Of a DNA stretch of 64,000 nucleotides, positions 47,146 through 61,200 are shown in pieces. The position numbers were made by a program, and so were the translations under genes. Source of the stretch: Cliona cf. orientalis (Eukaryota > Porifera > Demospongiae > Clionaida > Clionaidae); assembly GCA_963930775.1 (NCBI GenBank), contig OZ005695.1:6820001-6884000 (forward strand), written 5' to 3'. Each line of letters opens with the position of its first letter. Positions within the stretch are counted from its first letter, which is position 1. Under the pieces are notes generated by a model that saw only the letters and a list, made by a program, of their open reading frames with translations, did not search any database and was not told the DNA's origin.

Positions 47146-48206
47146 TAGATCTAGCTATAATAGGTTATATATAGGTTTCAAGAGCCATAGATTATGATCA
47201 GCCTTATCCCAGTTTTGAATTGGCCGGCCAGATAATTGATATAATTATTAGATCTAACACTGGCAAGTTGAAGGGTTGAATAACTCAGCCGCACGCAAGC
47301 GGTTAATTGGTGGGTGTCACGAGTTGTGTGACTTGGAAGAATGTTATACTCTACCTTTATTGCACAATAATAATATATGGAAGCAGCTTAAATAGTAGTG
47401 CAACAGCTAGCCCTAGCTGTCTATGCACAATAGCATATTCACACAACATGTATTCAGTTCTAATTAGACAGTTGAGTGTTCTCAGGGCTGGATTGGCTGG
47501 CCAGGGCTAGGATTCTGTGGCTCCGTTACAGTGGGTGTGGTCATACTTCCGACATGAAGAGAGTAAATCCCACTAACAGATTGCTAATGGCAACAGTATA
47601 AAAACACACAATAGGATGGATTTTTAATGATGATGCATAGTTTATTGATTGCAGTAATGCATACACAGTAAAAACAAGTGGATCATAATTAAACTAACGT
47701 GGGTTATTTCAGTTGCACGCACACACTATACCTCCACGTCATAGTTCTCATAATACTACTAACTTAACTATGTCAAAGCCGGTTTGTGAATAACAAATAG
47801 GCCTAGTTACACGTACGTACCACTTGTCCCATGAGTATACACTTAGTCTAGTGTTGTCAAATTCATGACATTGTAGTAACTGTATCTCATAAACTGGCAA
47901 ATTTGAGATAGTATCTATAATTAACTGGATTACAAGAACTATGTTAGGAATTATTAATGCACCAGTGCAACTGAGGCAATCCATATTAAATTTTGATTAG
48001 TGTGATCCACTTGTTTTTGCTGTGTATTATTACAATTATTGAGATCATCAAATTTATATAATAAAGACAAATCCCCGCCGCATAGGACAGCACCAGCACT
48101 AACTAGCTAGTATATACTGGACTCAATTTCAGCTATAGTGCCCTTAACATTAATTTAGATGTCATCAGGAGTGATTAGCCATTTTTCCTGTCAATTGCAT
48201 CCATGA

Positions 48207-48427
48207 TTCCTGTCATGAAATGCCCCCTTTCTCACTTTCTGCCATCTCTCCTTTGTGATCCCACCGGTGGACCCTCCACTAGTAACTGTGAAGCTGTGGA
48301 CCAGCATACTGACTCCTTGTGTTTTGACCAAGTGTATATCCTAGAGTGGTAAATCCAGGTTAGGATGTTCCCACAAATTAAAATAATAATGTTATTATCA
48401 CTTGAAATGCCCTCTGACTTGCTGATC
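48207..48427 (-). pseudogene. Decayed fragment of rhamnosidase exon 2 (copy B)
   Basis: It matches 2056-2282 and, more closely, 3071-3304. It shares with the latter the deletion that leaves accaagtgtat, and adds its own losses (cagcatactgactcc). It lies about 610 bp before gene 2, as copy A lies before gene 1. Confidence 0.8.
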
Positions 48428-48824
48428 AATCGTATAAAGCAGACTGGCCGAAGATATCACTGCATGAGCCATGCTTGCATGCATGCGGGTGCCCAGTGCA
48501 GTATAGCTATTCATAATAATACATCATAAATATTATTATAATTATTGCGGTATATCAAGATTACATGAGTTCTTGATCATAGCTGTTTTTTTATTTAGTT
48601 GTATAATAGCTATTATTGTGTTGAACAGCCCATGACTGCATGCGCAGAGGATAGCAGGTAGCTATATTGTTAGTTCACATGTAGCTACAGTTGCTATATA
48701 GCTTGAAGCCTGAATACTATTAATAAAGGTTCTTTGTTCTTGCCTCACTCCCTGAGCTAAACTTTTATCATATTTGAGGTTACCGTAGTGCATGGCTAGG
48801 GTGGATTCGAAGTGGATTTCCTAA

Positions 48825-48975
48825 AGCGGAAGTGTTAAGGCTATAGCATGATTGGGTATGTTTGACGCATGATACACGAGCAATCTCGTAAGCCACACCC
48901 CCATGCAATCCAATGATTGGGGGCGTAGGGTGTGCATGCCAGTCTCTGAGCACTTTGTGCTTGGCTAGCTATAAA
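48825..48975 (+). promoter_or_regulatory. TATA promoter of STRA6-like gene 2
   Basis: TATAAA is at 48970-48975, 60 bp before the ATG. The ETS-like site AGCGGAAGTG (48825-48834), gattggg, ccacacccccatgcaatccaa and aggacggtatctggatct blocks match gene 1 almost base for base, so the promoter was duplicated whole. Confidence 0.65.
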
Positions 48976-49035
48976 GGACGGTATCTGGATCTACTTAGCT
49001 GCTGCTTTGTAGTTTGTTACCATTGAGATTTGAGA

Positions 49036-49216
49036 ATGGATCCTAATACCAATAATGAGACGCAGACTACAGCCCTACCGTAAGTTGACAAACTTAATAT
49101 AACTAAGTGCAATATAAATTTTCCTACTCATGATCGTGCCTTCTAGTCCATTATGTGCGCCACCACTCTCTTCAACTGCCGTTGTCATCGCAGTTTCTAT
49201 CTCGTTGGTCCTCTCG
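49036..49216 (+). CDS. STRA6-like gene 2 exons 1a-1b
   Basis: Exon 1a (49036-49079) encodes MDPNTNNETQTTAL and part of a proline codon; a 67-bp intron (gtaagt...ttctag) follows; exon 1b (49147-49216) reads PLCAPPLSSTAVVIAVSISL. The N-terminus has a possible N-glycosylation site NET. Gene 1 has a single exon over this interval. Confidence 0.8.
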
Positions 49217-52200
49217 GTAAGCTGTAGAGATAGAGATAGCTACACATAAATTTTTGTTGTCTTGGTATTGATGAAGCCCGGTACCAGCAGAGTTTGTTGT
49301 GGCCAACCACTGTGTAGTTATTATCGGACACATCAATTATTCGGACACCAATATCGGGAGAACGGAAATAGCTATACGATCGTCGATCTTGCGCGAGGAT
49401 GTAGCCCCACCCACGTAATATTTGCAAACCGAATGGGAGCTTGGAGCGATGTTGCGTTTTCACGATATTCCGCCAGAAACATGTACTAATGTCCGAAAAC
49501 TGCAGTTGTCGGACAAAACGATCAATTTTCGGACAGCGCTTGTCGTAGGCGTCCAGAAGCAGAGCCAGATATCGAAAGTGGCCTGCAAGGTTGCTTACTT
49601 GTTCCTCTAACACTCCCAACCTTGACCACAACGACCTCGTTTGCGCTCAGAAGCGTTGCTTGAATTTGCTCGCCGACTTCTCTGAAATCAAATATCAGAC
49701 AATTTCTGAACTATGAATTTATCAGCAACTTCTAATATTGAACTAAATAGGCCGGTATGCATATGGGGGTGAAGATTGATCCTGAGGACCGTGACGTTCT
49801 AGCGTCATTCTAGAGCGATATCTAATGGTGCTTGCATGCATAATTTCAAGCGGGTATACTGCTGCATTAGCTCACGTTTTGATTTAGAAAACGAGCAAAT
49901 ACAAGCTACAATTGCAAGCTAGAGGGTATAGATATCCACGCAATACCCCGCGCATGCGCAAGAGGGTATACGTAGTAATCGGTCGCGTCGTCGTCGTCGT
50001 TGTTAGCACAAAAATCGCCATATCTCGAAATGTAGGCGTCTAAGCAACTCGTAAGCACAACGAATCAATCGAATTTCGCGAAAAACTGGATTCAGTGTGC
50101 GTCAAACTTGACCAGGGATACGATCCACGAGCGTCACAAATAGTGCCTTTTTGTTGGCCACCGTAGCCACGCCTATTGACAGTGCCCATAATGCACGATG
50201 CATGCCCATTGTGCTTTTTGCTCATGCGCAGAACTAAGTGGCCAAGTGTATATGACTGGTAAAGATGGTCGATGTTCTAAATAATGCTCGTGACGTCTAT
50301 TGTGACCGAAATCTGAAGCCCTATGGAACCAATCATAATGTAAGATAGCTATTATAAAGCTATTTAATATTACAACAAAATTAATATAGGTAAAAGTTCA
50401 TGTCTTCCCAGTTGGTGCAGAGATCGCTTTTTCAAGTGTCACCGGGACCCCCAGCAACTTAGCAGCATTTCCACTATTTCCCTCAAGTTCACAAATTTAT
50501 AGCCATGCACCAAAAGTAAATCTATAAATTGCGCAATGTGTGCGCAGGGTAGCTATGTGCTCTACAGAGCTCTAGTTACTTCTGTAACTGTATTATACAA
50601 TTCTGCCCCTCCTACCTCTACTCATAAGACGATCACAAACTGCTCCTATACAATCATGTCTAGTAGAGTAGGTTGTTCACTCCGATTTCTTAGCACTGTG
50701 ATCACGTAATAATAGCTAATTTATACTTATTTCTGTAGCTACAGATGCACACAGCAGACATACAAAATAGCAACGATGCTAATTCAAAGTGTATGCCTAT
50801 AATTTAAATAATAATTATATCACTAAAATTATTGACAATACAATAAGTGAATGACTATATTATTCTGGAATGAGTACTATTATTCAGCTACAGATGGTTG
50901 CATGGATCCATGGGTTTTCCTTTCCTGTTAGAGGTGGGGACTGGAGCAGGGACTGACTTACAGTCACCCACAGTATGGCCAGTATTAGCCTCGTCCCCAG
51001 TCTCCCCGATCTTTGTTCAACGGGGAGACTGGGGACGGGGCTAGCCAGTATAATGTAAGTGTTTATCTGCTAGTACAGTGCGAGCAGCCAACACTAAGAA
51101 TGTTCTTGTATCCCTTTTACATAGTTTTCTAGGACAATTATCCTAGAAAATTATGGCATGCTGCATTGCATACATTAGATGTCATAGCAGTCTGTGTTGA
51201 GTGACCTTTGTTGTGTACGTGACACCTAATACATACAATGGTATTTCCGCTATTTACCATTAGCTATCCTACGCTGGCAGACTAGGTGACTGACTCATAG
51301 TTAACGGATGCAGAGACCTCCAACAATGTGTAGCCATGAGGACAGGATGTGGGACAGACCTGATATTAAGTCATTTAGTTATAGTCCCATGGTCTTTCCC
51401 TAGAATAGATCTGACAGAAGCATGATAATGTCTGCAATATCCACCTATCAGATAATTTAAAATTTGGCCTCACCCATTGTCAGTATGTTTGAGCACTCGA
51501 ACAGTGGCACAAGACCACCAAGTTATGAACTCAGTTATAGTTCATGGAAGTATAATCAAAAGCATCACTGGCAGAAACTGTGTCCGTCTTATTCAGTGAA
51601 AATAGCTTCGAAGCTTGATCTGATCCCTCTGAATGGAATATCACCATGTTTAGTGTAGCCATTCTCGTGTACCTGGCTGGGTTGGAGAACAAATACTAGC
51701 CATGCACAACCTGGAAAACTCTTAGTTGAGCAGTGAGTAATATTAAATTTTACTGGACACATGGGCTCATTAGACATTGCTTTAATTAGCAGCAGTAGGA
51801 TATGCTATGAGCTTTCTCAATGTGACCTTATTTTTTACACTCAATGACTTAGCTGCAATGGTACCATCGCGTTTTTACTCCTGCAGTAAAGACATTTTGA
51901 GGGTCATCTGATCAAAAATGAAACAAATTTTAACTTTAAGAGTCTAGCCTGAAGCAGAAAAACGAGTCATGATCAACTGAATGAAATTCCTTTTAAATAC
52001 ATCATACCCACTGCATGAACTAATTAAATCGTATAATATTGATATAATTGAATCGACGATCGATATCCGTATTTCCGATAATTAATCTGCTGCTATTCGC
52101 ATAGCTTATCACGTAATGTTATTTGTGTATTCTTGTGATTTCTCCCTTGATATTTACTCTGACAGTGTGCATACATTAGCGCTACTCTATACTAACTTTG

Positions 52201-55200
52201 ACATGCTTAGTGCACTTACAAGTACTAATAGTTGAGGTCAAGTGCTTGATTGTGTAAGGTGGCTGTGACCAGCAAATGATCGCAGAACTCTTAAACTCTA
52301 GATCTTTGAATCTATAGCTTTAATACTTAGCTTACTTGAGCATGCTTAGCAGAAAATCATTTGAAAACTGATCAGTTGGACAGGTAGGGCTGGTAATTTC
52401 TCTTGAAATGTGAGTGGTTTTATAATAAAGTGAGTGTGATTTCTAAAAATTTGTGCGAGAACCCCCCTTTGTGAATTTCTGGATTCGCCACTGCATGGGT
52501 AAGCAGCAGATTTCGTGGTAAGACACATAGACACATATAGTGGCAAAACAACATTCAGCCCACAAGCACCAAAAATTATTGTAATGTTTTGGCTAGCATG
52601 CATTATCATTACTAATAATGTATGCGCTTCTGTAGATTCTGATACTGATTGTGCTGACTTTGCTCAAGCAACGTGTCCGTCTTGCACCAAACTGTTGCAG
52701 CGGATATCCTGGACTTCCTGTGTAAGTATTTTGTGATTATTATGATTACGACCGATTACCATGCATCCATTTATGTTGCAAATGGTATAATTACTATTCC
52801 CTGAATTCTCCATACCATTGAATTGTTCATGCACTGCATAATTTGAACTAGGACACCTCGACAAACTGCTCATGCTCCGTATACGCGTATATTGGGACGC
52901 ACGGCTTGAGCTGGTTGACCCGGACGTGACCTCCACCTGCCATGTGCTAGATTGAATAAGGAAATCCCCCCGAGTGCGAGCTCGCCAAAGAAAGCGAACT
53001 GAGAGAATTGCCATATAGCTATCATCGATAGTCCACGATCTCTTCTATGCTAGGTTCGAATTCTGGGTCCCAATAACCCTTTCATGCGTGCTAAATATTT
53101 TTTGAAACAGTTTTACAGTAATTTCATCATAGGTTTCATCATCATTTCATCATAGATTTCATCATCATTTCATCATAGGTTTTATCATAATTACCTCATC
53201 GGTTGGTCGAATTCTATTATGCTGACTGGGACTTGGGATTTAATGAACAACTTAGACTACATCCCGAGTCCCCCATGAAAGTATTGCACCGCGCTACTGT
53301 ACACCGCTATAATTCGAACTAGGACACATCGACAAAGTGCGCATGCTCTGTATACGCGTATATTGGGGCGCGTGGCTTGAGCCGGTTGACCCGGACGTGA
53401 CCTCCACTGCCATGTGTTAGACTGAATAGGGAAATCCCCCCCCATAGTGCGAGCTCGCCAAAGAAAGCGAACTGAGAGAATCGCCATATATCATTATTAG
53501 TCCACAATCTCTTCTACGCTAGGTTCAAATTATAGGTCCCAATAACCTTTCATGCAAACTAAATATTTTGAAGCAATTTTCACAGCAATTACATCATCAC
53601 TTTCATCATCACTTTCATCACCATTTCATCATTAATTACCTCATAGGTTGGCCGAATTCTTTTTTGTTGACTGGGACTCGGGATGTACATGTAATGAAAA
53701 CTTAGATTACATCCCTCGTCCCTCACGAACCCTAAACTAATAATTTTTTTTGGACTGTTTATTGTGTGCTCAAATAGGATACCATGAATGTGCATTTGCA
53801 TGCTCCATAGAATGTTCCAAAATACAGGTAAAGAGCTATCTCAGTCGCTTGCTTGATTAAACTAGCACTCTGGCCTGTGGCCATGCACCCTTAGTGAGAG
53901 TAGTGGCACAGTGTTCACCTGAAACTAATTGAGTATAATATACACACCCCCTGCTTTGCAGGTTCCTAAATACCCAACATACAATAATCATACAATAATA
54001 AAGCAAGTTCCCTACTTGTAATAATATAATTATATGCAAGTTAAGTAAGATAATTTCGAGTGAAGCGAGGTTCCCACTCATGTCCTGGTTGCACTTACGA
54101 GGTTTTCCAAATTTCTAAAAATCATATCGCTTTTGGCGTTAATATCGCTTTTGGCCACCAGAGCAACACAGGCCAGCCTTTGCAGTTTGTCAACTGTTGC
54201 TCAGATTGCTAATCTGCTGCTAAGTGTACAAAGCTGCGCAATGCTTCATCTTGCCTAAGTGTATGTACCCCATTTGAAAAATTGTGCGCCTCCCTTAAAG
54301 CTCACACTCCACTGTCACAGTTGTGGCCCCCATTTCATTAAATTGGCTGACAATCGGCTCACTCTTTGAACATGTCAAACTGACAACCTAACTAAAATTT
54401 GGACTTACTGTGTCAGCGTAATATTGCGTCCGTGGAATTATTCCCACACGCTGTAGTCCCTTTAATTTATCAGCTCCTTCACAAACATAGGAGATATCAA
54501 AAGTTGATCGCTATCCAATACTAAACTTTCAGACTCCTACACTTAACTAGCGCCTAGTTCACCAGAGACGGCCAAACAGATCTACAGAACACAAGGATTT
54601 TAGCACCGTCTGACTCATATTGAGGCTACCTTGCTAGCTAGCTAGAGCCGCATGCTTTGGCATGTGCCAAACACGAGACTAGCCTAGCCCCACCTGATAC
54701 CCAGCACTTGGCCTACCTGGCCGCTGGGTGTGGTGCAATGCTAAATCCGATCCAGTATCCTCACCATATCCTACCAATTGGCTTGCGAGGAAATTCCTGC
54801 ACTCACGTGCGTCCCTAGTAATATTATGTTGGCAGATCGCCACACCACCAATTTCTGGCTATGCTATGTACATAAAATTATTTATGCTCACAGACCCATG
54901 GACTTCCTTATTACTCCTCGTCATCGCTGGATCTATGTTGCCATATTTGGAGTTATGGGAGTAGAGATTTTTACTTTATATCAAGTCCTGAACAGAATTA
55001 ACGTGTCCAGCAACAGTTATTGGCAACTCACTTTCACTGTGTGTAAGTCAAGTCTATGAGGAATGCATTGTACAAAACTAAATACCTATTATCTTACATA
55101 TTACATGTAAAAGCAGTCAATAGGCACTTAGACATACATAATTATACATTATACAATGACTAGATAGGTAGCCTTGTCACTGGGAGTGACCTGAGGACGA

Positions 55201-58200
55201 GGCTATTATGAGCACTTCCTGGCACATAGTAGGTAAACCGTTATATTATCTGTTAAAGAGATCCCCTGACTAAGTAAGGGTGTGCCACAGCTGGGCATAC
55301 ATCGTAATACCGGGGTATTACAAGGAATAGAACGAGCCACTTACTATAATTTTATGTGAGAGTTTTTTGTAAAAGAATAAGCGTAATTTTATTTATGCGA
55401 TTTATATAAACAATTCATCTCGCATGATTTTTGATCGTGCCATAATAATATATGAAATATCTAAAGCCTGGAAGCAGCTACAATAAGAAGTTGTTACATG
55501 GGTGCTTATCTGGGAGTGGGTGCATGCTTAGGGTATGCATAAATAAATAATTATTAGAAGCAAAGTGCGCCAATCCCAAAGTAAATTAATGTGGGTAATT
55601 GTCTAAAAAGCTCAAAAATGGACTAAAAACCATACTTTGTACTCTGCCAAGTTGCCAAAATTTTCAAAAAAATTAGAATTTTCTATAGCTCATGAAACAC
55701 ATTAATTTTTTTCAAGATTCATAACATATTTTCAAGATTTTGTTCGATTAACAAAAATCATTTTCTTCTGTTTTTAGTTGCTCTCCCCCTGATCACAATA
55801 GCAATCGGAATACTTCAATTTGCTCCACTATTTGCCTGTGTCGATGCATCTTTCACTTTCATTGGACACTTAATGGGCCTCATTTATTCAATGCTTTGGT
55901 AAGTTCTTTTGGAGTTTATTATAGTTGTAAAACAGTTGCTACATCACAATGACTGAAGGGGGGGGGGGGGGGCTAGTATACACGTTGCTATATATTTTGT
56001 ACTCATATACAGATACCAGTGCATCTTACCTATTACAGTATCTTTACTATTCTTAATAGAGTAGATGCTCATAACTACGTTTCTATTATTGTAGGAGTGG
56101 AGAACTGATGGAGCTTTGTTAATAATGTAGTTCTTTGAGAGTGTATGTACAACTGAAGAAGGACCTCGTATCTGAAACGTACTGTATTATTGATGATTAT
56201 CAAAGAACTACGTTATATTAACAAAGCTCCATCAGTTCTCCACTAGTCTCGTCCCCAGATCCTCCAGTGTGTGAGAAGAGAGAGGGAGGGTCTGGAACAT
56301 AACCCCGGGCGGAAGTGTCCCGAAGGAATGTTGCGCACAAGTAATCATGACGCATAATCTGGCTTTTGTGGTTTTGCGCACGTACAAAGAATGCAAATTA
56401 CGTAGCATCTTACTGAAGTGCGCACGCGCACGAGCAGTGCATGCAACACGTTTGGGCACGTTTTGCCGTCCATTCGAGTATAGTGGTTTAACACCCTGCA
56501 TTGTGGCCAATCAACACCTATCGCGGAATTTCTGCCTTCGGGACACTTCCGCCCAGGGTTATGTTCCAGATCCTCCCTCTCTCTTCTCGCGCACTGGAGG
56601 GTCTGGGGACGAGACTAGTTCTCCACCCCTATATACTTACCTACTTTTCTTATTTGCTAAATCTTTTGACTCGATCTATTAATCCTTATACATAGTTTTT
56701 TTCAGTATTAATTTTAATTCAATGTGGTAAAATGAATTAGTCAGCTCAACAGTGCATATATATATCAACTACAACCAAGTAGAGCTACTGAACTCTATGA
56801 ATTAGGAAGACACTCTTCAGTCATCATACTGCATGCACGCCCAGTTTTGGTAACCCTTTTGACACACTTGGCACCCCACCCCATTTTTGTAGCTAATCAT
56901 GACAGTCACTTCAGTAATATTATTGTTATAGGTATGCTGAGGTCCTGACAGCTAAAATTGGTGTGTATCTTCTGCTAACTTCTGCTTGTGGTGGAGAGCT
57001 ACCCACAGAGAACAGTGGAAGTGTAAGTTTGAAATACCCAACGTAACTAGCCTTGTGATAGTTGTAACAATATTAATCTGGCCAATCAGATTGCTATGAC
57101 TTATTCTAATGGACACATCCTACTAGGGGAATTATAATAATTATTACTTCACCGAGTACTACCATCGATTTAGACTAGCTAACTAACTTTTATTATTTCT
57201 TTGTTACGCAGTTTGTAGTGCTGTTGTTCTCGGATCTCCCTGTCTTTATTGTGGGAGGACTTATTGTCATTTGGTACATCTATCAAGTTGTGGCAAGGAT
57301 TGTCAGGCATATCCGTACAAACTTAACTGGAGGTGATCACAAACAGTTTGGGTCCTATGTCAAGAAGACTATACTAAACAATGTAAGTTAACTAATGCAC
57401 AGTATACAGATTCTGAGACAAAATGTGTACACATATTTCAAAGACTCTGTCAGTGATAATGCATGCTGATTTCTAATTTGCTCACACGCCCATCAAGAAG
57501 TTCTTAATTACACCAAAGCCAATTAACTGGTTAGCTGAGTCAATCTATCAATTGTTAACATAATAATTATTATTATTATCGTGATGCATGGAGATGCTTG
57601 ATGAGGTGTAATTAAGACTGCAGCTTATTACTGAATCCATTTCGTTCCATAATATTTAGCTAGTTCCTGAACTTCCTTGTCTGGTTCACATCATCACTTT
57701 AAGTTGCATGATCGAACTGAATATGTGTTCAACATGACATTGTGCACTTTATATAGGAATGAGGGTCGTTAGAGTGAGTATAACCATGTTTAAAATCAAA
57801 AATTAATAGAGAAAAATGAATGCACAGGAGTGCAGAACCCTCACCGCTACACGCATGCATGACTCATGCACATGTACCGGTAGATCTATAGTATGTCTCA
57901 ATGTGTATGCCTGCTCAATATCAGGAGTATTGAACTAGCTACATACCCTGCACCTGAGGTACTCGGGTTTTCTTCAGAGTCAGTGAATGATATGCGGGCA
58001 CCTGGCTATGTCACTGAAAGCCTCTGTGACTACGAACTTCATATTAATTGAATTATGCACTTGAGAGCCACTGCCTATTTACACTGTCACTGCATTGACA
58101 ACTGACCAGCAAGGCACAGAATGGCAACCACAGCTGCACACTACTACACCACTGGGCAGGACTTAACGTGACCACTCTTCCTTGATGCCTGGTAATCCTC

Positions 58201-61200
58201 GGATGCGTACTTTCCCTCAGACGACCCTTGCCATACGGACGGACGGACGAACGGACAAACGGACGGACAAAAATCGCCAAACGATTGCAGTAATCCTCCG
58301 CCTACGCTTTGCGGCGAGGGTTAATAAACAACTATTTGGTAATCTAGACACATATGCATGCATCTCAGTTATGACACAAAATTAACAAAGGTACTAATGA
58401 AATCCATAATAGACCAAGACTAATAATTCTCAAAGTGCATGATGCACCAGCAGTGCAGATGCCTCAGTGCATGTTATTTGTCTATTACTAGCTTTGCACA
58501 GGTTATGACAAGAGGATAAGAGTGTTGAACTAGTAGAACAAAGTTCGGGTGGAATGACATCACAGATATACATGACAGTTTACATAAGTGACCACTGTGT
58601 CAATAGTGGATAGAGCAGTACTGCAGCTGTGTTTACAGTGCTAAACCACTATTACTATATACTTTTGCTTGCATCAATCTACTGGAATGTTGTGTAGACT
58701 TTTGTATGGTAGTTCAACACTCTTATCTTCTTGGTTACGATCTCGCTCAATTTCATTATACATATCATACTCACTCTCAGTACTATATACACCTCTTGCT
58801 AGCTTTACCAAGGCACACAAAGCGACATTTCTCAATTTCTCACACAATAAGCTTGATAAACTCTAATACGATAAACCAAAAATTTAAATGTAGCGGGATC
58901 ACCCGTATGAACCTTTGTAATAATAATATTATTGTTGCTTACATTGCCCCACGGAAGTACATATACTCTCTGGCCCCACCCACTAAGTCTGTTAGCTACG
59001 TAGCTATAGAGTGCTGCCAAAATACTTGAATAATCAAGTCACAGGAGTGCAGAACCCTCACTGCTACACTGGGCAGGACTTAACATGACCACTCCACTTT
59101 TCCTTTATGCTACATATACCTAGAATGCATACTTTCTCTATAATGACCCTTACCATTTAGCAAAGGAGGGTTGTGACGGATGGACGGACGGACGGACGGA
59201 CAAAAATCGCCAAACAACTGCAGTAACCCTCCGCCTACGCTTTGCAGTTAGGGTTAATAACAGCAGCCAATGTTGCAACTGAGCACGAATATAGTGCAAC
59301 AAAATAGAGCAGCTTGAGATATTTTTGTGTGCAGCGGCTACGATTATATCCGGCTGATTTCTTTGAGTTACAACTCAATATGTATATGTAGCATTATGAA
59401 GAAGATTTTGTTTACATGTAGAGGACTGATTCCTCTATCGATTCGTACCATATTACCTGCGGCAAGTATTACATTTTTTGCCTGCATATCAGATTAATAT
59501 CTGGGCCAGCACATTATAATACAGTGGAACCCCTCTAAAGCGGACACCATTGGGACCAAAACTTTTGTCTGCTGTAGCGAGGTGTCCTTAGCTTAGGGGT
59601 TAGTGATTGACCACGGCCCCTCTACAATCGTGGTCAGTTATGATAAAGCACTACTGTGGATGACAAAAGATCATATTGATGAGAGATCTGTCAACTGACA
59701 GCTCCTAAACAAGAATTTGAGACATATTAAAATTTTAGGCTTTACTGTAGTTACTGCATGGTCACTGAAACCAACAGATTTAAATGGTGGGTGTGACCTA
59801 ATTGTCCATTATGCGAGGTTGTTTACTATTGCGCAGGCTGAATGGGACCAAAATAAGTGTCCAGTATACGGAAGAGTGGGGTGTCTGCTGCTGAGGGGTG
59901 TCCGTTAAGCGGGGTTCCACTATGCTTGATTTCTTATGGAGTATCACATTTGTAAATTAAATTATATCTCCATCGACCTGCATGCCTTCATGATATTATG
60001 TTGGTACATCTCAAGTACATTAGTATTATAAACTTAATTCAATAATAGACCCCAAGATTCTCAGATGTATGCCGTGATTATTATGTCAGCCATGTTAAGA
60101 AATTGCTCAAGAAGTAAGTATTGGATCGTAACTATTATACCATTTTGCATGTAATACTAGCTGGTATTATGGATGTCTGTTATACTTATTCAGGCCAGTG
60201 AAAAAAGATATTACCCAAGGACGAGCAAAAACAATTATTATATCAATTTGGCACTATTTTGTACCCTTTGACAGACGTAAGCTATAAATTTATTGCTCTA
60301 AGCCGAGGCTCACAATATTATATCACAAGATCGGGTTTTGATTGCGATTTACTATTATTTCTAGGCCTCGCAATCATTAAATTTGCAAAGTAACTTGAGT
60401 GTCCTGTATACGTAATATAATAATTTTAAGGTCACAGTTATTAGACTCACAATGTGGCCTGGCTAGCCAAAAACACATCATTAAATTATAATAATATATG
60501 CAATCAAAACTTGTTTTATACCGTATAGACAATGTCCATTTATAGCTCCTAGCTCTCTATTGCCTTTAGATACAAATGATTTGGGCCAGTCATAAGTACT
60601 ATATTCCACACTTATATACCATTTTTACGTTGCTGCTAAGTGGAATATACGCCATGATAGTGCACTAACCGCAAAGTCACCCTCCCTTTCATCCAGAACT
60701 TGTCTCGGAAAGTGGCTTTGTGGCTATTTCGAGTAAGATGAGCTTTCTTTTCTAGTGCTCTATGCGTAGCTATGCCCAAGGGATAAAATAACACAGTCAT
60801 GCAGGATGCATGGTATTTATTGCACTCAGCCCTTGGTGGTGCAATAAATGCCATACATCCCTCGTACCTGTGATATGACTATTACATAAACGCAGAAATA
60901 AATGGAGAAAAGTAGTGGTTAGTGGCTACTGGAGTGCTCCATTTATAGTAGGAACGTTAATTAAGATTGAGCAAATTAATTTTATTAGGGCCTTGAATCC
61001 CGTGCACCCTCCCCTTCACCCAGATGATCCTACGCAACTTCTTTTCAAACAATCTCGAAGTGTCCCAGGTTAGCGCCCATGGGTGCTTAAACATAACTCA
61101 CGATGCATATGTTTATATAGAAGCTGCTACAGTGTCCCCCTGAAATGTGGTACATGGGCACTTACCCATAATAATACCGTATAGCGGGAAATTTTCGAAG

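Larger units (their letters stand above)
41947..48824. other. Intergenic region between the two STRA6-like genes
   Basis: I find no gene. It holds a 23-base G run (42432-42454), MITE L, MITE M, a hairpin (44215-44367), a family N repeat, the inverted minisatellite (44660-45455), MITE A copy 2, MITE O and a rhamnosidase gene fragment (48207-48427). From about 46400 to 46680 the word tttgaccat repeats irregularly. Confidence 0.7.
55899..56931 (+). other. Intron 5 of STRA6-like gene 2
   Basis: It has a 15-base G run (55958-55972), a fold-back element (56091-56632) split by a MULE-like MITE (56244-56617), and tail sequence aligned with gene 1 intron 4. Confidence 0.75.
57383..60048 (+). other. 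Intron 7 of STRA6-like gene 2
   Basis: It aligns with gene 1 intron 6 but lacks MITEs F and G. It has two family Y repeats (58216-58324 and 59140-59256), a remnant of element S termini (about 59395-59452) and MITE P (59520-59922). Confidence 0.75.
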
